A stretch of 5,721 nucleotides of DNA from Candidatus Sulfopaludibacter sp. SbA3. GTDB taxonomy: Bacteria > Acidobacteriota > Terriglobia > Bryobacterales > Bryobacteraceae. Numbering within the stretch: the stretch's first letter is position 1; the number at the start of each line of letters is the position of its first letter. Shown here piece after piece: positions 1 through 5,623 of this stretch. The DNA lies in contig CAMDKT010000419.1 in assembly GCA_945900935.1 (NCBI GenBank), forward strand, positions 1 to 5,721, given 5' to 3'. The notes under the pieces are model-generated. The model made no database searches. It worked only from the letters and a program-made list of their open reading frames with translations, and was not told where the DNA came from. The position numbers were made by a program, and so were the translations under genes.

Positions 1-2
1 AA

Positions 3-86
3 CGATTCAAAAAGCTCATCGACCGATTGATCACTCTGTCCATTGAACGATCTCAACTCAAAATGAATATGGATAAGAAGCAGTGA
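3..86 (+). CDS. possible C-terminal tail of an upstream gene (partial)
   Basis: One + frame is open from the window edge to a TGA at 84-86 and would encode 27 residues. It begins RFKKLIDRLITL and ends KMNMDKKQ, an amphipathic, Lys/Arg-rich pattern that could be the end of a helical protein. The other two + frames close sooner. No family is recognisable, the stretch is very short, and an open frame of this length is common by chance. Sequence to the left of the window is needed to decide. Confidence 0.2.
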   Translation, partial: RFKKLIDRLITLSIERSQLKMNMDKKQ

Positions 87-232
87 GAGGGGGCGTTGTC
101 AGGTTGGTGAGAACTCGGTAGTCTTGAGAGGCCATCGGGCAGGCTAAACTGTACCCGCGCAAGAAAAAGCGTCAGGCCTATCCGAGAGAAATTTGGCACA
201 GCGCGAAGCCATTCCCAAGGCGCAAGGCGCAG

Positions 233-364
233 TCATGACGAAAAGTATGTGGCATTAGCCTCCAGGTACGGATCGGCGCCGGAGGTTCCCTGGTCCATCC
301 GATTGCGGGCCTGAATCAGATCCAGCAGCCCGGCGACATAGGCCGATCGCAGGAGGCTCCGAAA
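233..364 (-). pseudogene. possible C-terminal gene remnant, family unknown
   Basis: On the minus strand a frame ending at the TGA at 235-233 gives a 43-residue stretch with gene-like wording: a hydrophobic, probably helical part (LLRSAYVAGLLDLIQARNRM) followed by a polar tail ending EANATYFSS. The frame stays open up to a stop at 493-491, but the upstream part (Arg, Pro and Cys rich) does not look coding. Another minus frame just upstream reads FVQYQIKRALSE and could join it by a single-base shift near position 359. That would fit a broken gene, but the idea is speculative. No start codon or ribosome site is evident. I cannot name a family, and it could be chance. Confidence 0.22.
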
Positions 365-741
365 GCGCCCGCTTGATCTGGTACTGCACAAACATGCAGC
401 CAGTATGCGCCGAGCCGGAACGTCTGCTCGGCTTAAATTACGGGTATCGGGCAGCGCTTGGGGGTGTGTCGGGGATAGATTTCGCCGAGCTTAGACTCAA
501 CAACGCACGGACACTTTGCAGATGTACGCCGCCAGGGCATCGATTCCACGGAGGCAATTTTAAGCTCCGACAGACTCCTGCAACCTTTTTTTGAATAACC
601 GTGATGGCGGAAGAACCGCGAAGTCGAAAATCGCTTCCAATGGGCCGCAGACCATAAAGGCTTGCTTACGCGTCCGGCTCAGTTCGGGGCGCCGGGCCAT
701 TCTACGAAAAACATGAAAATGCTCTAAGGAAACAAAATCCG

Positions 742-750
742 TGCTATATT
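742..750 (+). promoter_or_regulatory. possible extended -10 promoter
   Basis: TGC followed by TATATT matches the extended -10 pattern TGnTATAAT with one mismatch in the hexamer. It follows an A-rich stretch (707-738). No convincing -35 is found 16-18 bases upstream, so it would depend on the extended element. Transcription would begin near 757, giving a second, longer transcript into rpsL. It is weaker evidence than the promoter at 789-817. Confidence 0.3.
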
Positions 751-788
751 GAAATCCTACCCGAAAGTGGTGTTCGCAGACGGGCGGG

Positions 789-817
789 TTGACACTCGTT
801 CATTGTTTCGATACACT
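789..817 (+). promoter_or_regulatory. sigma-70 promoter of the rpsL operon
   Basis: A perfect -35 TTGACA (789-794) is followed after exactly 17 bases by TACACT (812-817), which matches four of six bases of the -10 consensus including the key first T, A and last T. Transcription should start about 824. It is the best promoter-like sequence upstream of rpsL and is on the correct strand. The same -10 hexamer followed by GTAAG recurs before tRNA-Trp at 5571. Assignment to the housekeeping sigma factor is inferred from the consensus only. Confidence 0.65.
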
Positions 818-823
818 CGTAAG

Positions 824-1141
824 GTTAGATGTAAATGTAGTGCAGTGAGTTGTAACTTCTGCCGCCGACTACCGTCGCACACTTGTTGCGGCCCGGTTTG
901 TGGTCAGTCCCGCTATCCGCAAGGACATACGCGCCTGATGGGATATGGACTGTTTCCGAAGATCTACTTCCTAGCACATTCCAAAGTGCAAGTTTCGTGA
1001 GAGTGGGCATTCTGTGTCCAATCGCGATTCTACCGATCCTGTGGCTGTAATCCGAAGGCTCCCGCCGGGTGATTGGCTTGCCGAGAGGGTCATTTTTAAC
1101 CGAATTCCAAATTTTGATGCAAATGCAAGGAGAAGGTATCA
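824..1141 (+). promoter_or_regulatory. long 5' leader of the rpsL operon
   Basis: If transcription begins near 824 the rpsL mRNA has an untranslated leader of about 318 bases, much longer than needed for a ribosome site. It contains a possible 20-codon ORF (ATG 938 to TGA 1000, with AAGGA at 921-925) whose stop overlaps the GTG (997) of a 17-codon hydrophobic ORF ending at 1050. Possible stems are TTGCGG (886-891) with CCGCAA (917-922) and CAGTCC (905-910) with GGACTG (947-952). These two cross, so they would exclude one another or form a pseudoknot. Six-base complementarities arise by chance at this length. No known riboswitch class is recognised. A regulatory role, for example in r-protein feedback, is inference. 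Confidence 0.4.
1127..1132 (+). promoter_or_regulatory. ribosome binding site of rpsL
   Basis: AAGGAG ends nine bases before the GTG at 1142. This strong, well-spaced Shine-Dalgarno sequence supports the GTG as the true start. The protein starting there (MPTFNQLVR) matches the usual S12 N-terminus. Confidence 0.85.
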
Positions 1142-1522
1142 GTGCCTACCTTTAACCAACTCGTGCGCCTGGGCAGAAAACCCACGCGTTACAAGACGGC
1201 AAGTCCCGCGCTGCAGGCGTGTCCGCAAAAGCGTGGCGTTTGTACGCGGGTTTACACCACCACCCCGAAGAAGCCGAACTCGGCGTTGCGGAAAGTGGCG
1301 CGTGTCCGTCTGACGAACGGTATTGAAGTGACGACGTACATTCCGGGCGAAGGCCACAACCTGCAGGAGCACTCGATAGTGCTGATCCGCGGGGGCCGTG
1401 TGAAGGATTTGCCGGGTGTTCGTTACCACGTTGTGCGCGGAACGCTGGACGCCGGCGGCGTCGCCAACCGTAAGCAGAGCCGCTCGAAGTACGGCGCAAA
1501 GCGTCCGAAGCAGAAAGCGTAA
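1142..1522 (+). CDS. rpsL: 30S ribosomal protein S12
   Basis: S12 lies at the decoding centre of the small subunit, contacts helices 44 and 27 of 16S rRNA and helps control accuracy. The 126-residue protein is full length (E. coli has 124) and shows the family signatures: ACPQKRGVC at 26-34, the TTTPKKPNSALRK loop at 39-51, GEGHNLQEHS at 69-78 and the GGRVKDLPGVRYH loop at 84-96. Lys43 and Lys88, the residues where streptomycin-resistance changes usually occur, are the unmodified types. Asp89, the residue methylthiolated in E. coli, is present. E. coli Cys53 is Ala here. It starts with GTG behind a strong ribosome site and is the first gene of the operon. Its TAA overlaps the ribosome site of rpsG 12 bases before that gene. 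Confidence 0.98.
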   Translation: MPTFNQLVRLGRKPTRYKTASPALQACPQKRGVCTRVYTTTPKKPNSALRKVARVRLTNGIEVTTYIPGEGHNLQEHSIVLIRGGRVKDLPGVRYHVVRGTLDAGGVANRKQSRSKYGAKRPKQKA

Positions 1523-1534
1523 GGGATTTCAGAT

Positions 1535-2008
1535 ATGCCGCGTAGAAGAAGAGCAGAAGTTCGCGAAGTGGCCCCGGATCCGATATTCGGATCGACGCTG
1601 GTAGAGAAGTTTGTGAATTCGCTGATGTGGGAAGGCCGGAAGGCCGTGGCGCAGCGGGTGTTTTACGCCGCCATGAACCGAGTCGGCGAGAAGAGCGGGG
1701 GCGAGGAATCGCTGAAGATCTTCAAGAAGGCTGTTGAGAACTGCAAGCCGATGTTGGAAGTGAAGACGCGGCGCGTCGGCGGCGCGAACTATCAGGTTCC
1801 GGTAGAAGTACCGCAGAACCGGCGGACATCGCTGGCGTTCCGCTGGCTGATTACGAATGCGCGGTCGCGGCCTGAAAAGGGCATGCCTGACCGGCTGGCG
1901 AATGAACTGCTCGACGCGGCGAATCTGCGCGGCGGAGCGATCAAAAAGAAAGACGACGTCCACCGTATGGCCGAGGCCAATAAAGCCTTCGCGCACTATC
2001 GTTGGTAG
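1535..2008 (+). CDS. rpsG: 30S ribosomal protein S7
   Basis: S7 binds the 3' major domain of 16S rRNA, starts assembly of the head of the small subunit and lines the E site and mRNA exit. The 157 residues match the short form of the family, which ends in FAHYRW; E. coli S7 has a C-terminal extension. Visible signatures are the basic N-terminus MPRRRR, DPIFGS at 15-20, the beta-hairpin segment RRVGGANYQVPVEV at 79-92, and the C-terminal KKKDDVHRMAEANKAF. AAGGG at 1521-1525 serves as ribosome site nine bases before the ATG and overlaps the rpsL stop, so the two genes are probably coupled. In E. coli S7 represses its own operon by binding a roughly 100-base rpsL-rpsG spacer; here the spacer is 12 bases, so that arrangement is absent. 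Confidence 0.98.
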   Translation: MPRRRRAEVREVAPDPIFGSTLVEKFVNSLMWEGRKAVAQRVFYAAMNRVGEKSGGEESLKIFKKAVENCKPMLEVKTRRVGGANYQVPVEVPQNRRTSLAFRWLITNARSRPEKGMPDRLANELLDAANLRGGAIKKKDDVHRMAEANKAFAHYRW

Positions 2009-2012
2009 GGAG
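2008..2012 (+). promoter_or_regulatory. weak, distant ribosome site of fusA
   Basis: The only purine-rich match before fusA is GGGAG, which begins at the last base of the rpsG stop codon and ends 17 bases before the ATG at 2030. That spacing is much longer than usual. No ATG, GTG or TTG lies in frame between the rpsG stop and 2030, and the protein start MARTVPLERMRNIGI is the family's normal one, so the start stands. Initiation may depend on ribosomes finishing rpsG. Confidence 0.4.
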
Positions 2013-2029
2013 ATCCGGCAAAGTTATTT

Positions 2030-4120
2030 ATGGCTCGTACTGTACCACTTGAGCGAATGCGCAACATCGGCATCATGGCCCACATTGATGCCGGTAAAAC
2101 CACGACCACCGAACGAATCCTCTATTACACCGGCCGCACGTACAAGATTGGCGAGGTCCATGAAGGCACGGCGACGATGGACTGGATGGAGCAGGAGCAG
2201 GAACGCGGCATCACGATCACATCGGCGGCCACGAGCTGCGAATGGCGCGACATCGCGATCAATATTATCGATACTCCCGGCCACGTGGATTTCACTGCGG
2301 AAGTGGAGCGATCGTTGCGTGTTCTGGATGGCGCGGTAGCAGTGTTCGATGCCGTAGCGGGTGTGCAGCCGCAGTCGGAAACGGTATGGCGGCAGGCGGA
2401 TAAATACGGTGTGCCGCGGATCTGCTTCATTAACAAGATGGATCGGGCGGGCGCGGATTTCTTCCATTCGATCCAGACAATTGTGGACCGAATGAAGTGC
2501 AAGCCGGTGGCGATTCAGATCCCGGTGGGCGCGGAAGACAAGTTTTTAGGCATCGTGAACCTGGTGACGATGAAGGCGCGGATTTGGCGCGACGACACAC
2601 TGGGCGCGAAGTTTGACGACGTCGAAATACCGGAAGAACTCCTGGAGCAGGCGCAAGAGTATCGCACGCTGATGATTGAAGCGATCTCCGAATGCGACGA
2701 CGAGTTAACGCACAAGTATTTGGAAGGCGAAGAGCTGACCGAAGCCGAGATCATGCGTGGCATCCGAACAGCCACGATCGGGATGAAGATTTTCCCGGTT
2801 ATCTGCGGTTCCTCCTTTAAGAACAAGGGCGTACAGGACATGTTGGACGCGGTGGTGGATTTCCTGCCTTCGCCGCTCGATATTCCGCCGGTGAAGGGGC
2901 TGAACCCCGAAACTGGCGAAGAAGTCCTTCGACCTTCGGACGACAACGCACCATTCTCGGGCCTTGTGTTCAAGATCATGACCGATCCGTTTGTCGGGCA
3001 ACTTTGTTTTGTCCGCGTCTACTCGGGCAAGCTGTTGACGGGAACGAACGGCTACAACCCGGGCAAACGAAAGAGCGAACGCATTGGCCGCATTGTGAAG
3101 ATGCACGCCAACAAGCGCGAAGAGATTCAGGAAGTGCTGGCAGGTGACATTTGCGCCTGCGTGGGCCTGAAGACGGTCCAAACCGGCGACACGATTTGCG
3201 ATGAACGGAATCCGGTTGTGCTGGAAGCGATCGATTTCCCGAACCCGGTGATCCAACTCGCCATCGAGCCGAAATCGAAGCAGGACCAGGAAAAACTGGG
3301 CGTGGCGATTGCGAAGCTGGTGAACGAAGATCCGACGCTGCGCGTGAATACTGACCCCGAAACGGGCCAGACGATTCTAGCCGGCATGGGCGAGTTGCAT
3401 CTGGAAATTATTGTTGAGCGGATGCGGCGCGAATTTGGCGTGGAAGCCAACGTCGGCAAACCGCAGGTCGCCTATCGCGAAACCATTCGTTCCAAGGCGG
3501 AAGGCCATGGCCGTCACGTGCGGCAGTCCGGCGGCAAGGGCCAATTTGGCGAATGCAAGATCCGGATTGAGCCGCTCGAAGAGGGCAAAGGTTTCGAGTT
3601 CGAGAACAAGACGGTTGGTGGAACGATTCCGAAAGAATTTATTCCAGCCATTCAAAAAGGCATTGTTGAACGCCTTGAAGGCGGCTTAATCGCCGGTTTC
3701 TCAATGTCGGACTTGAAGGTTCAGGTTTACGACGGCAACTATCACGACGTTGACTCTTCGGAAATGGCATTCAAGATCGCTGGTTCGCTGGCGATTCAGG
3801 ATGCGGTGAAGAAGGCCAAGCCAGTGCTGCTGGAACCGATTATGTCGGTGGAAGTGGTTGTGCCGGATGAGTACATGGGGCCCGTTAACGGCGACCTGAT
3901 CTCACGTCGCGGCCGGCTCGAAGGCATGGAAATGCGCGGTACGACGCAAGTTATCAAATCGATGGTCCCGCTGAGCGAGATGTTCGGTTACGCCACTGAA
4001 TTGCGCAGCCGCACCCAGGGCCGGGCGAGCTTTACAATGCACTTCGGACGTTATGAAGAAGTGCCGGCGAACATAGCGACGGAAATCATCAGCAAGTCCC
4101 AGGGCAAGGTCACGACCTAG
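2030..4120 (+). CDS. fusA: translation elongation factor G
   Basis: EF-G is the cytoplasmic GTPase that drives translocation of tRNA and mRNA, and acts with RRF in ribosome recycling. The 696-residue protein is full length and has all five domains. The G domain (about 1-285) shows G1 AHIDAGKT at 17-24, the switch I RGITI at 59-63, DTPGH at 81-85 with catalytic His85, NKMD at 135-138, and G5 GSSF at 260-263, where most EF-Gs have GSAF. The G' insertion lies within about 160-255. Domains II and III follow, including the GMGELHLE segment. Domain IV carries RQSGGKGQFGE and the tip loop YDGNYHDVDSSE. Domain V holds SRRGRLEGME and PLSEMFGYATELRSRTQGR. It is the canonical str-operon type. It follows rpsG by 21 bases with a poor ribosome site, which suggests coupling. 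Confidence 0.99.
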   Translation: MARTVPLERMRNIGIMAHIDAGKTTTTERILYYTGRTYKIGEVHEGTATMDWMEQEQERGITITSAATSCEWRDIAINIIDTPGHVDFTAEVERSLRVLDGAVAVFDAVAGVQPQSETVWRQADKYGVPRICFINKMDRAGADFFHSIQTIVDRMKCKPVAIQIPVGAEDKFLGIVNLVTMKARIWRDDTLGAKFDDVEIPEELLEQAQEYRTLMIEAISECDDELTHKYLEGEELTEAEIMRGIRTATIGMKIFPVICGSSFKNKGVQDMLDAVVDFLPSPLDIPPVKGLNPETGEEVLRPSDDNAPFSGLVFKIMTDPFVGQLCFVRVYSGKLLTGTNGYNPGKRKSERIGRIVKMHANKREEIQEVLAGDICACVGLKTVQTGDTICDERNPVVLEAIDFPNPVIQLAIEPKSKQDQEKLGVAIAKLVNEDPTLRVNTDPETGQTILAGMGELHLEIIVERMRREFGVEANVGKPQVAYRETIRSKAEGHGRHVRQSGGKGQFGECKIRIEPLEEGKGFEFENKTVGGTIPKEFIPAIQKGIVERLEGGLIAGFSMSDLKVQVYDGNYHDVDSSEMAFKIAGSLAIQDAVKKAKPVLLEPIMSVEVVVPDEYMGPVNGDLISRRGRLEGMEMRGTTQVIKSMVPLSEMFGYATELRSRTQGRASFTMHFGRYEEVPANIATEIISKSQGKVTT

Positions 4121-4144
4121 TCCGCTGCAAGCAAAAGTTTCTAC

Positions 4145-4149
4145 AGGAG
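4145..4149 (+). promoter_or_regulatory. ribosome binding site of tuf
   Basis: AGGAG ends ten bases before the ATG at 4160, a strong site suited to a highly expressed gene. The 39-base fusA-tuf gap shows no promoter or terminator, so tuf is probably read from the upstream promoter. Confidence 0.8.
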
Positions 4150-4159
4150 AATCCATACC

Positions 4160-5347
4160 ATGGCGAAAGAGAAATTTGATCGATCCAAACCGCACGTCAA
4201 CGTGGGCACCATTGGCCACATTGATCACGGGAAGACGACGCTGACGGCGGCGATCACCAAGACGCTGTCCAAGCACAATCCGAAGAACACCTTCCGCAGC
4301 TTCGACTCGATCGACAATGCGCCGGAAGAAAAAGCTCGTGGTATCACGATTGCGGCATCGCACGTGGAGTATGAGACGAAGAACCGTCACTACGCCCACG
4401 TCGACTGCCCCGGCCACGCCGACTACATTAAGAACATGATCACGGGAGCCGCGCAGATGGACGGCGCGATCCTGGTGGTGGCAGCGACTGACGGCCCGAT
4501 GCCGCAGACGCGCGAGCACATTCTGCTGGCCCGCCAGGTGGGCGTTCCTTATATCGTTGTCGCTTTGAACAAAGTGGACATGGTGGAAGACACGGAACTG
4601 CTGGAACTGGTGGAGATGGAAGTTCGCGAACTGCTCTCGAAGTATGGCTTCCCCGGTGACGATTTGCCGGTGATCAAGGTCTCGGCTTTGGGCGGATTGA
4701 ACGGCGAACCGCAGTGGGAAGCGGCGATTGACGAGTTGATGGAAGCGGTCGACAAGTACATTCCGATGCCGGCGCGCATCATTGACAAACCGTTCCTGAT
4801 GCCGATTGAAGACATCTTCTCGATTCAGGGCCGCGGCACGGTTGTGACGGGCCGTATCGAGCAGGGTATCTGCAAGGTCGGCGAGGAAATGGAAATCGTC
4901 GGGTACCAGGACACGAAGAAAACGGTTGTGACGGGCGTTGAAATGTTCAAGAAGTTGTTGGACGAGGGGCGCGCCGGGGACAACGTGGGCCTGCTGTTGC
5001 GCGGAATCGACAAAGAAGGCGTGGAGCGCGGACAGGTGATTGCGAAGCCTGGCTCGATCAAGCCGCACAAGAAGTTTAAGGGTGAAGTCTACGTGTTGTC
5101 GAAGGAAGAGGGCGGGCGTCATACGCCGTTCTTCAACGGCTACCGACCGCAGTTTTACTTCCGGACCACGGACGTGACGGGTGTGGCGCATTTGCCCGCA
5201 GGCACGGAAATGGTGATGCCGGGCGATAACGTACAGATGGAAATTGAACTGATCACCCCGATCGCCATGGACAAGGGTTTGCGCTTCGCGATTCGCGAAG
5301 GCGGGCGAACGGTTGGTGCCGGCACTGTGGCGGAGATTGTTTCCTAA
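4160..5347 (+). CDS. tuf: translation elongation factor Tu
   Basis: EF-Tu carries aminoacyl-tRNA to the ribosomal A site as a GTP complex. The 395-residue protein is full length (E. coli 394) with domain I about 1-202, domain II about 210-300 and domain III to the end. Visible motifs are G1 GHIDHGKT at 19-26, switch I ARGITI at 59-64, DCPGH at 82-86 with catalytic His86, NKVD at 137-140 and SAL at 175-177. Compared with E. coli, hydrophobic-gate Val is Ile21, RGSAL is KVSAL, ISGRG is IQGRG (223), and VERG is IEQG (Gln235). The residues known as elfamycin contacts or resistance sites that I could align (Gln126, Tyr162, Ala377) are conserved. It follows fusA as tufA does, yet is followed by rpmG and tRNA-Trp as tufB-type loci often are. 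Confidence 0.99.
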   Translation: MAKEKFDRSKPHVNVGTIGHIDHGKTTLTAAITKTLSKHNPKNTFRSFDSIDNAPEEKARGITIAASHVEYETKNRHYAHVDCPGHADYIKNMITGAAQMDGAILVVAATDGPMPQTREHILLARQVGVPYIVVALNKVDMVEDTELLELVEMEVRELLSKYGFPGDDLPVIKVSALGGLNGEPQWEAAIDELMEAVDKYIPMPARIIDKPFLMPIEDIFSIQGRGTVVTGRIEQGICKVGEEMEIVGYQDTKKTVVTGVEMFKKLLDEGRAGDNVGLLLRGIDKEGVERGQVIAKPGSIKPHKKFKGEVYVLSKEEGGRHTPFFNGYRPQFYFRTTDVTGVAHLPAGTEMVMPGDNVQMEIELITPIAMDKGLRFAIREGGRTVGAGTVAEIVS

Positions 5348-5387
5348 CCGGCGAGATTTAGTTTAACGAGAACTTAGGTACCCGAAT

Positions 5388-5540
5388 ATGGCCAGAGAGA
5401 TCATTACGTTGCAGTGTACAGAGACGAAGTTGAAGTTGTACACGACGACAAAGAACAAGAAGAAGACGACCGAGCGTTTGGAGCTGATGAAGTACAATCC
5501 GAAGCTGCGGAAACACACTTTGCACCGTGAAGTGAAGTAG
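5388..5540 (+). CDS. rpmG: 50S ribosomal protein L33
   Basis: L33 is a small large-subunit protein near the E site. The 50-residue protein begins MAREIITLQC and ends RKHTLHREVK, with the conserved core YTTTKNKKKTTERLEL at 18-33, so the family is clear. Zinc-type L33 has two CxxC pairs. Here only Cys10 remains: the partner positions are Thr13, Asn37 and Leu40. The zinc site is therefore lost, making it a C-minus-like form with one relic cysteine. The ATG is the normal family start, and its ribosome site is weak (TAGGT at 5375-5379, or GAGAA at 5368-5372). It lies 40 bases after tuf with no terminator between, so co-transcription is likely. Order tuf-rpmG-trnW is common before secE. Confidence 0.95.
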   Translation: MAREIITLQCTETKLKLYTTTKNKKKTTERLELMKYNPKLRKHTLHREVK

Positions 5541-5548
5541 CCTGCCTT

Positions 5549-5576
5549 TTGGAACGGCGGCGTTTTACTGTACACT
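5549..5576 (+). promoter_or_regulatory. probable promoter of tRNA-Trp and downstream genes
   Basis: TTGGAA (5549-5554, four of six matches to -35) and TACACT (5571-5576, four of six to -10) are separated by 16 bases. The -10 and following GTAAG resemble the rpsL promoter at 812-823. Transcription would begin near 5579-5583, about 40 bases before the tRNA. The -10 lies within an imperfect palindrome at 5565-5580 (TTACTGTACACTGTAA, six complementary pairs), which could be an operator or chance. Confidence 0.5.
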
Positions 5577-5589
5577 GTAAGTAGCCTTG

Positions 5590-5612
5590 CTTCCGCGGAA
5601 GTTCGACGGAAG
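5590..5612 (+). repeat. inverted repeat in the tRNA-Trp 5' leader
   Basis: CTTCCGCGGAAG at 5590-5601 is a perfect 12-base palindrome. Its left half CTTCCG can also pair with CGGAAG at 5607-5612, giving a six-base stem with an 11-base loop. The two foldings exclude each other. Neither is followed by a T run, so it is not a terminator. It lies between the probable promoter and the tRNA and would be part of the removed 5' leader; any role in processing is inference. Confidence 0.4.
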
Positions 5613-5623
5613 ACTGCCGGTAC

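Larger units (their letters stand above)
1..788. other. gene-poor upstream region
   Basis: I find no gene I can support in this stretch. Open frames on both strands are short, lack well-placed ribosome binding sites and have protein wording unlike the clear genes downstream. In many bacteria rpoC would end here, just before rpsL, and no RpoC C-terminus is visible in any frame I read. Two possible gene tails near the left edge are listed separately. A 7-base tandem duplication (AAGGCGC twice) sits at 217-230 and a run of seven T at 586-592. The base composition looks more mixed than in the genes. It may be a true intergenic region or decayed coding sequence. Confidence 0.6.

Noticed and set aside
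549..592. Possible terminator: CGGAG/CTCCG stem (549-553 with 565-569) and a T run at 586-592
   Set aside because: The stem is only five pairs and ends 16 bases before the T run, so it does not have the geometry of an intrinsic terminator.
373..594. 73-residue + ORF starting with TTG, with AGGAGG at 351-356
   Set aside because: The ribosome-like sequence is 16 bases from the TTG, no better start lies closer, and the protein is Cys/Arg/Pro scattered with no recognisable pattern.
605..727. Open + frame ending at TAA 725-727 with fairly gene-like wording
   Set aside because: It is preceded by two stops in frame (596-598 and 602-604) and has no credible start codon or ribosome site.
749..1000. 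83-residue + ORF rich in cysteine (CxC, CxxC and CC patterns)
   Set aside because: It looked like a small zinc protein, but it starts with TTG, has no ribosome site and runs across the strong promoter at 789-817. The cysteines most likely reflect TGT/TGC-rich noncoding DNA.
1014..1313. 99-residue + ORF whose first 40 residues look coding
   Set aside because: Most of it overlaps rpsL in another frame, there is no ribosome site at its GTG, and a conserved gene starts inside it.
3902..5191. 429-residue minus-strand ORF opposite fusA and tuf
   Set aside because: It lies wholly opposite conserved fusA and tuf sequence. Its His/Arg/Asp-rich composition is the typical shadow of GC-rich codons on the other strand.
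5551..5566. Possible terminator after rpmG: GGAACG/CGTTTT hairpin
   Set aside because: The stem has two G-T pairs and only four good ones, no further T run follows, and it overlaps the better-supported promoter.
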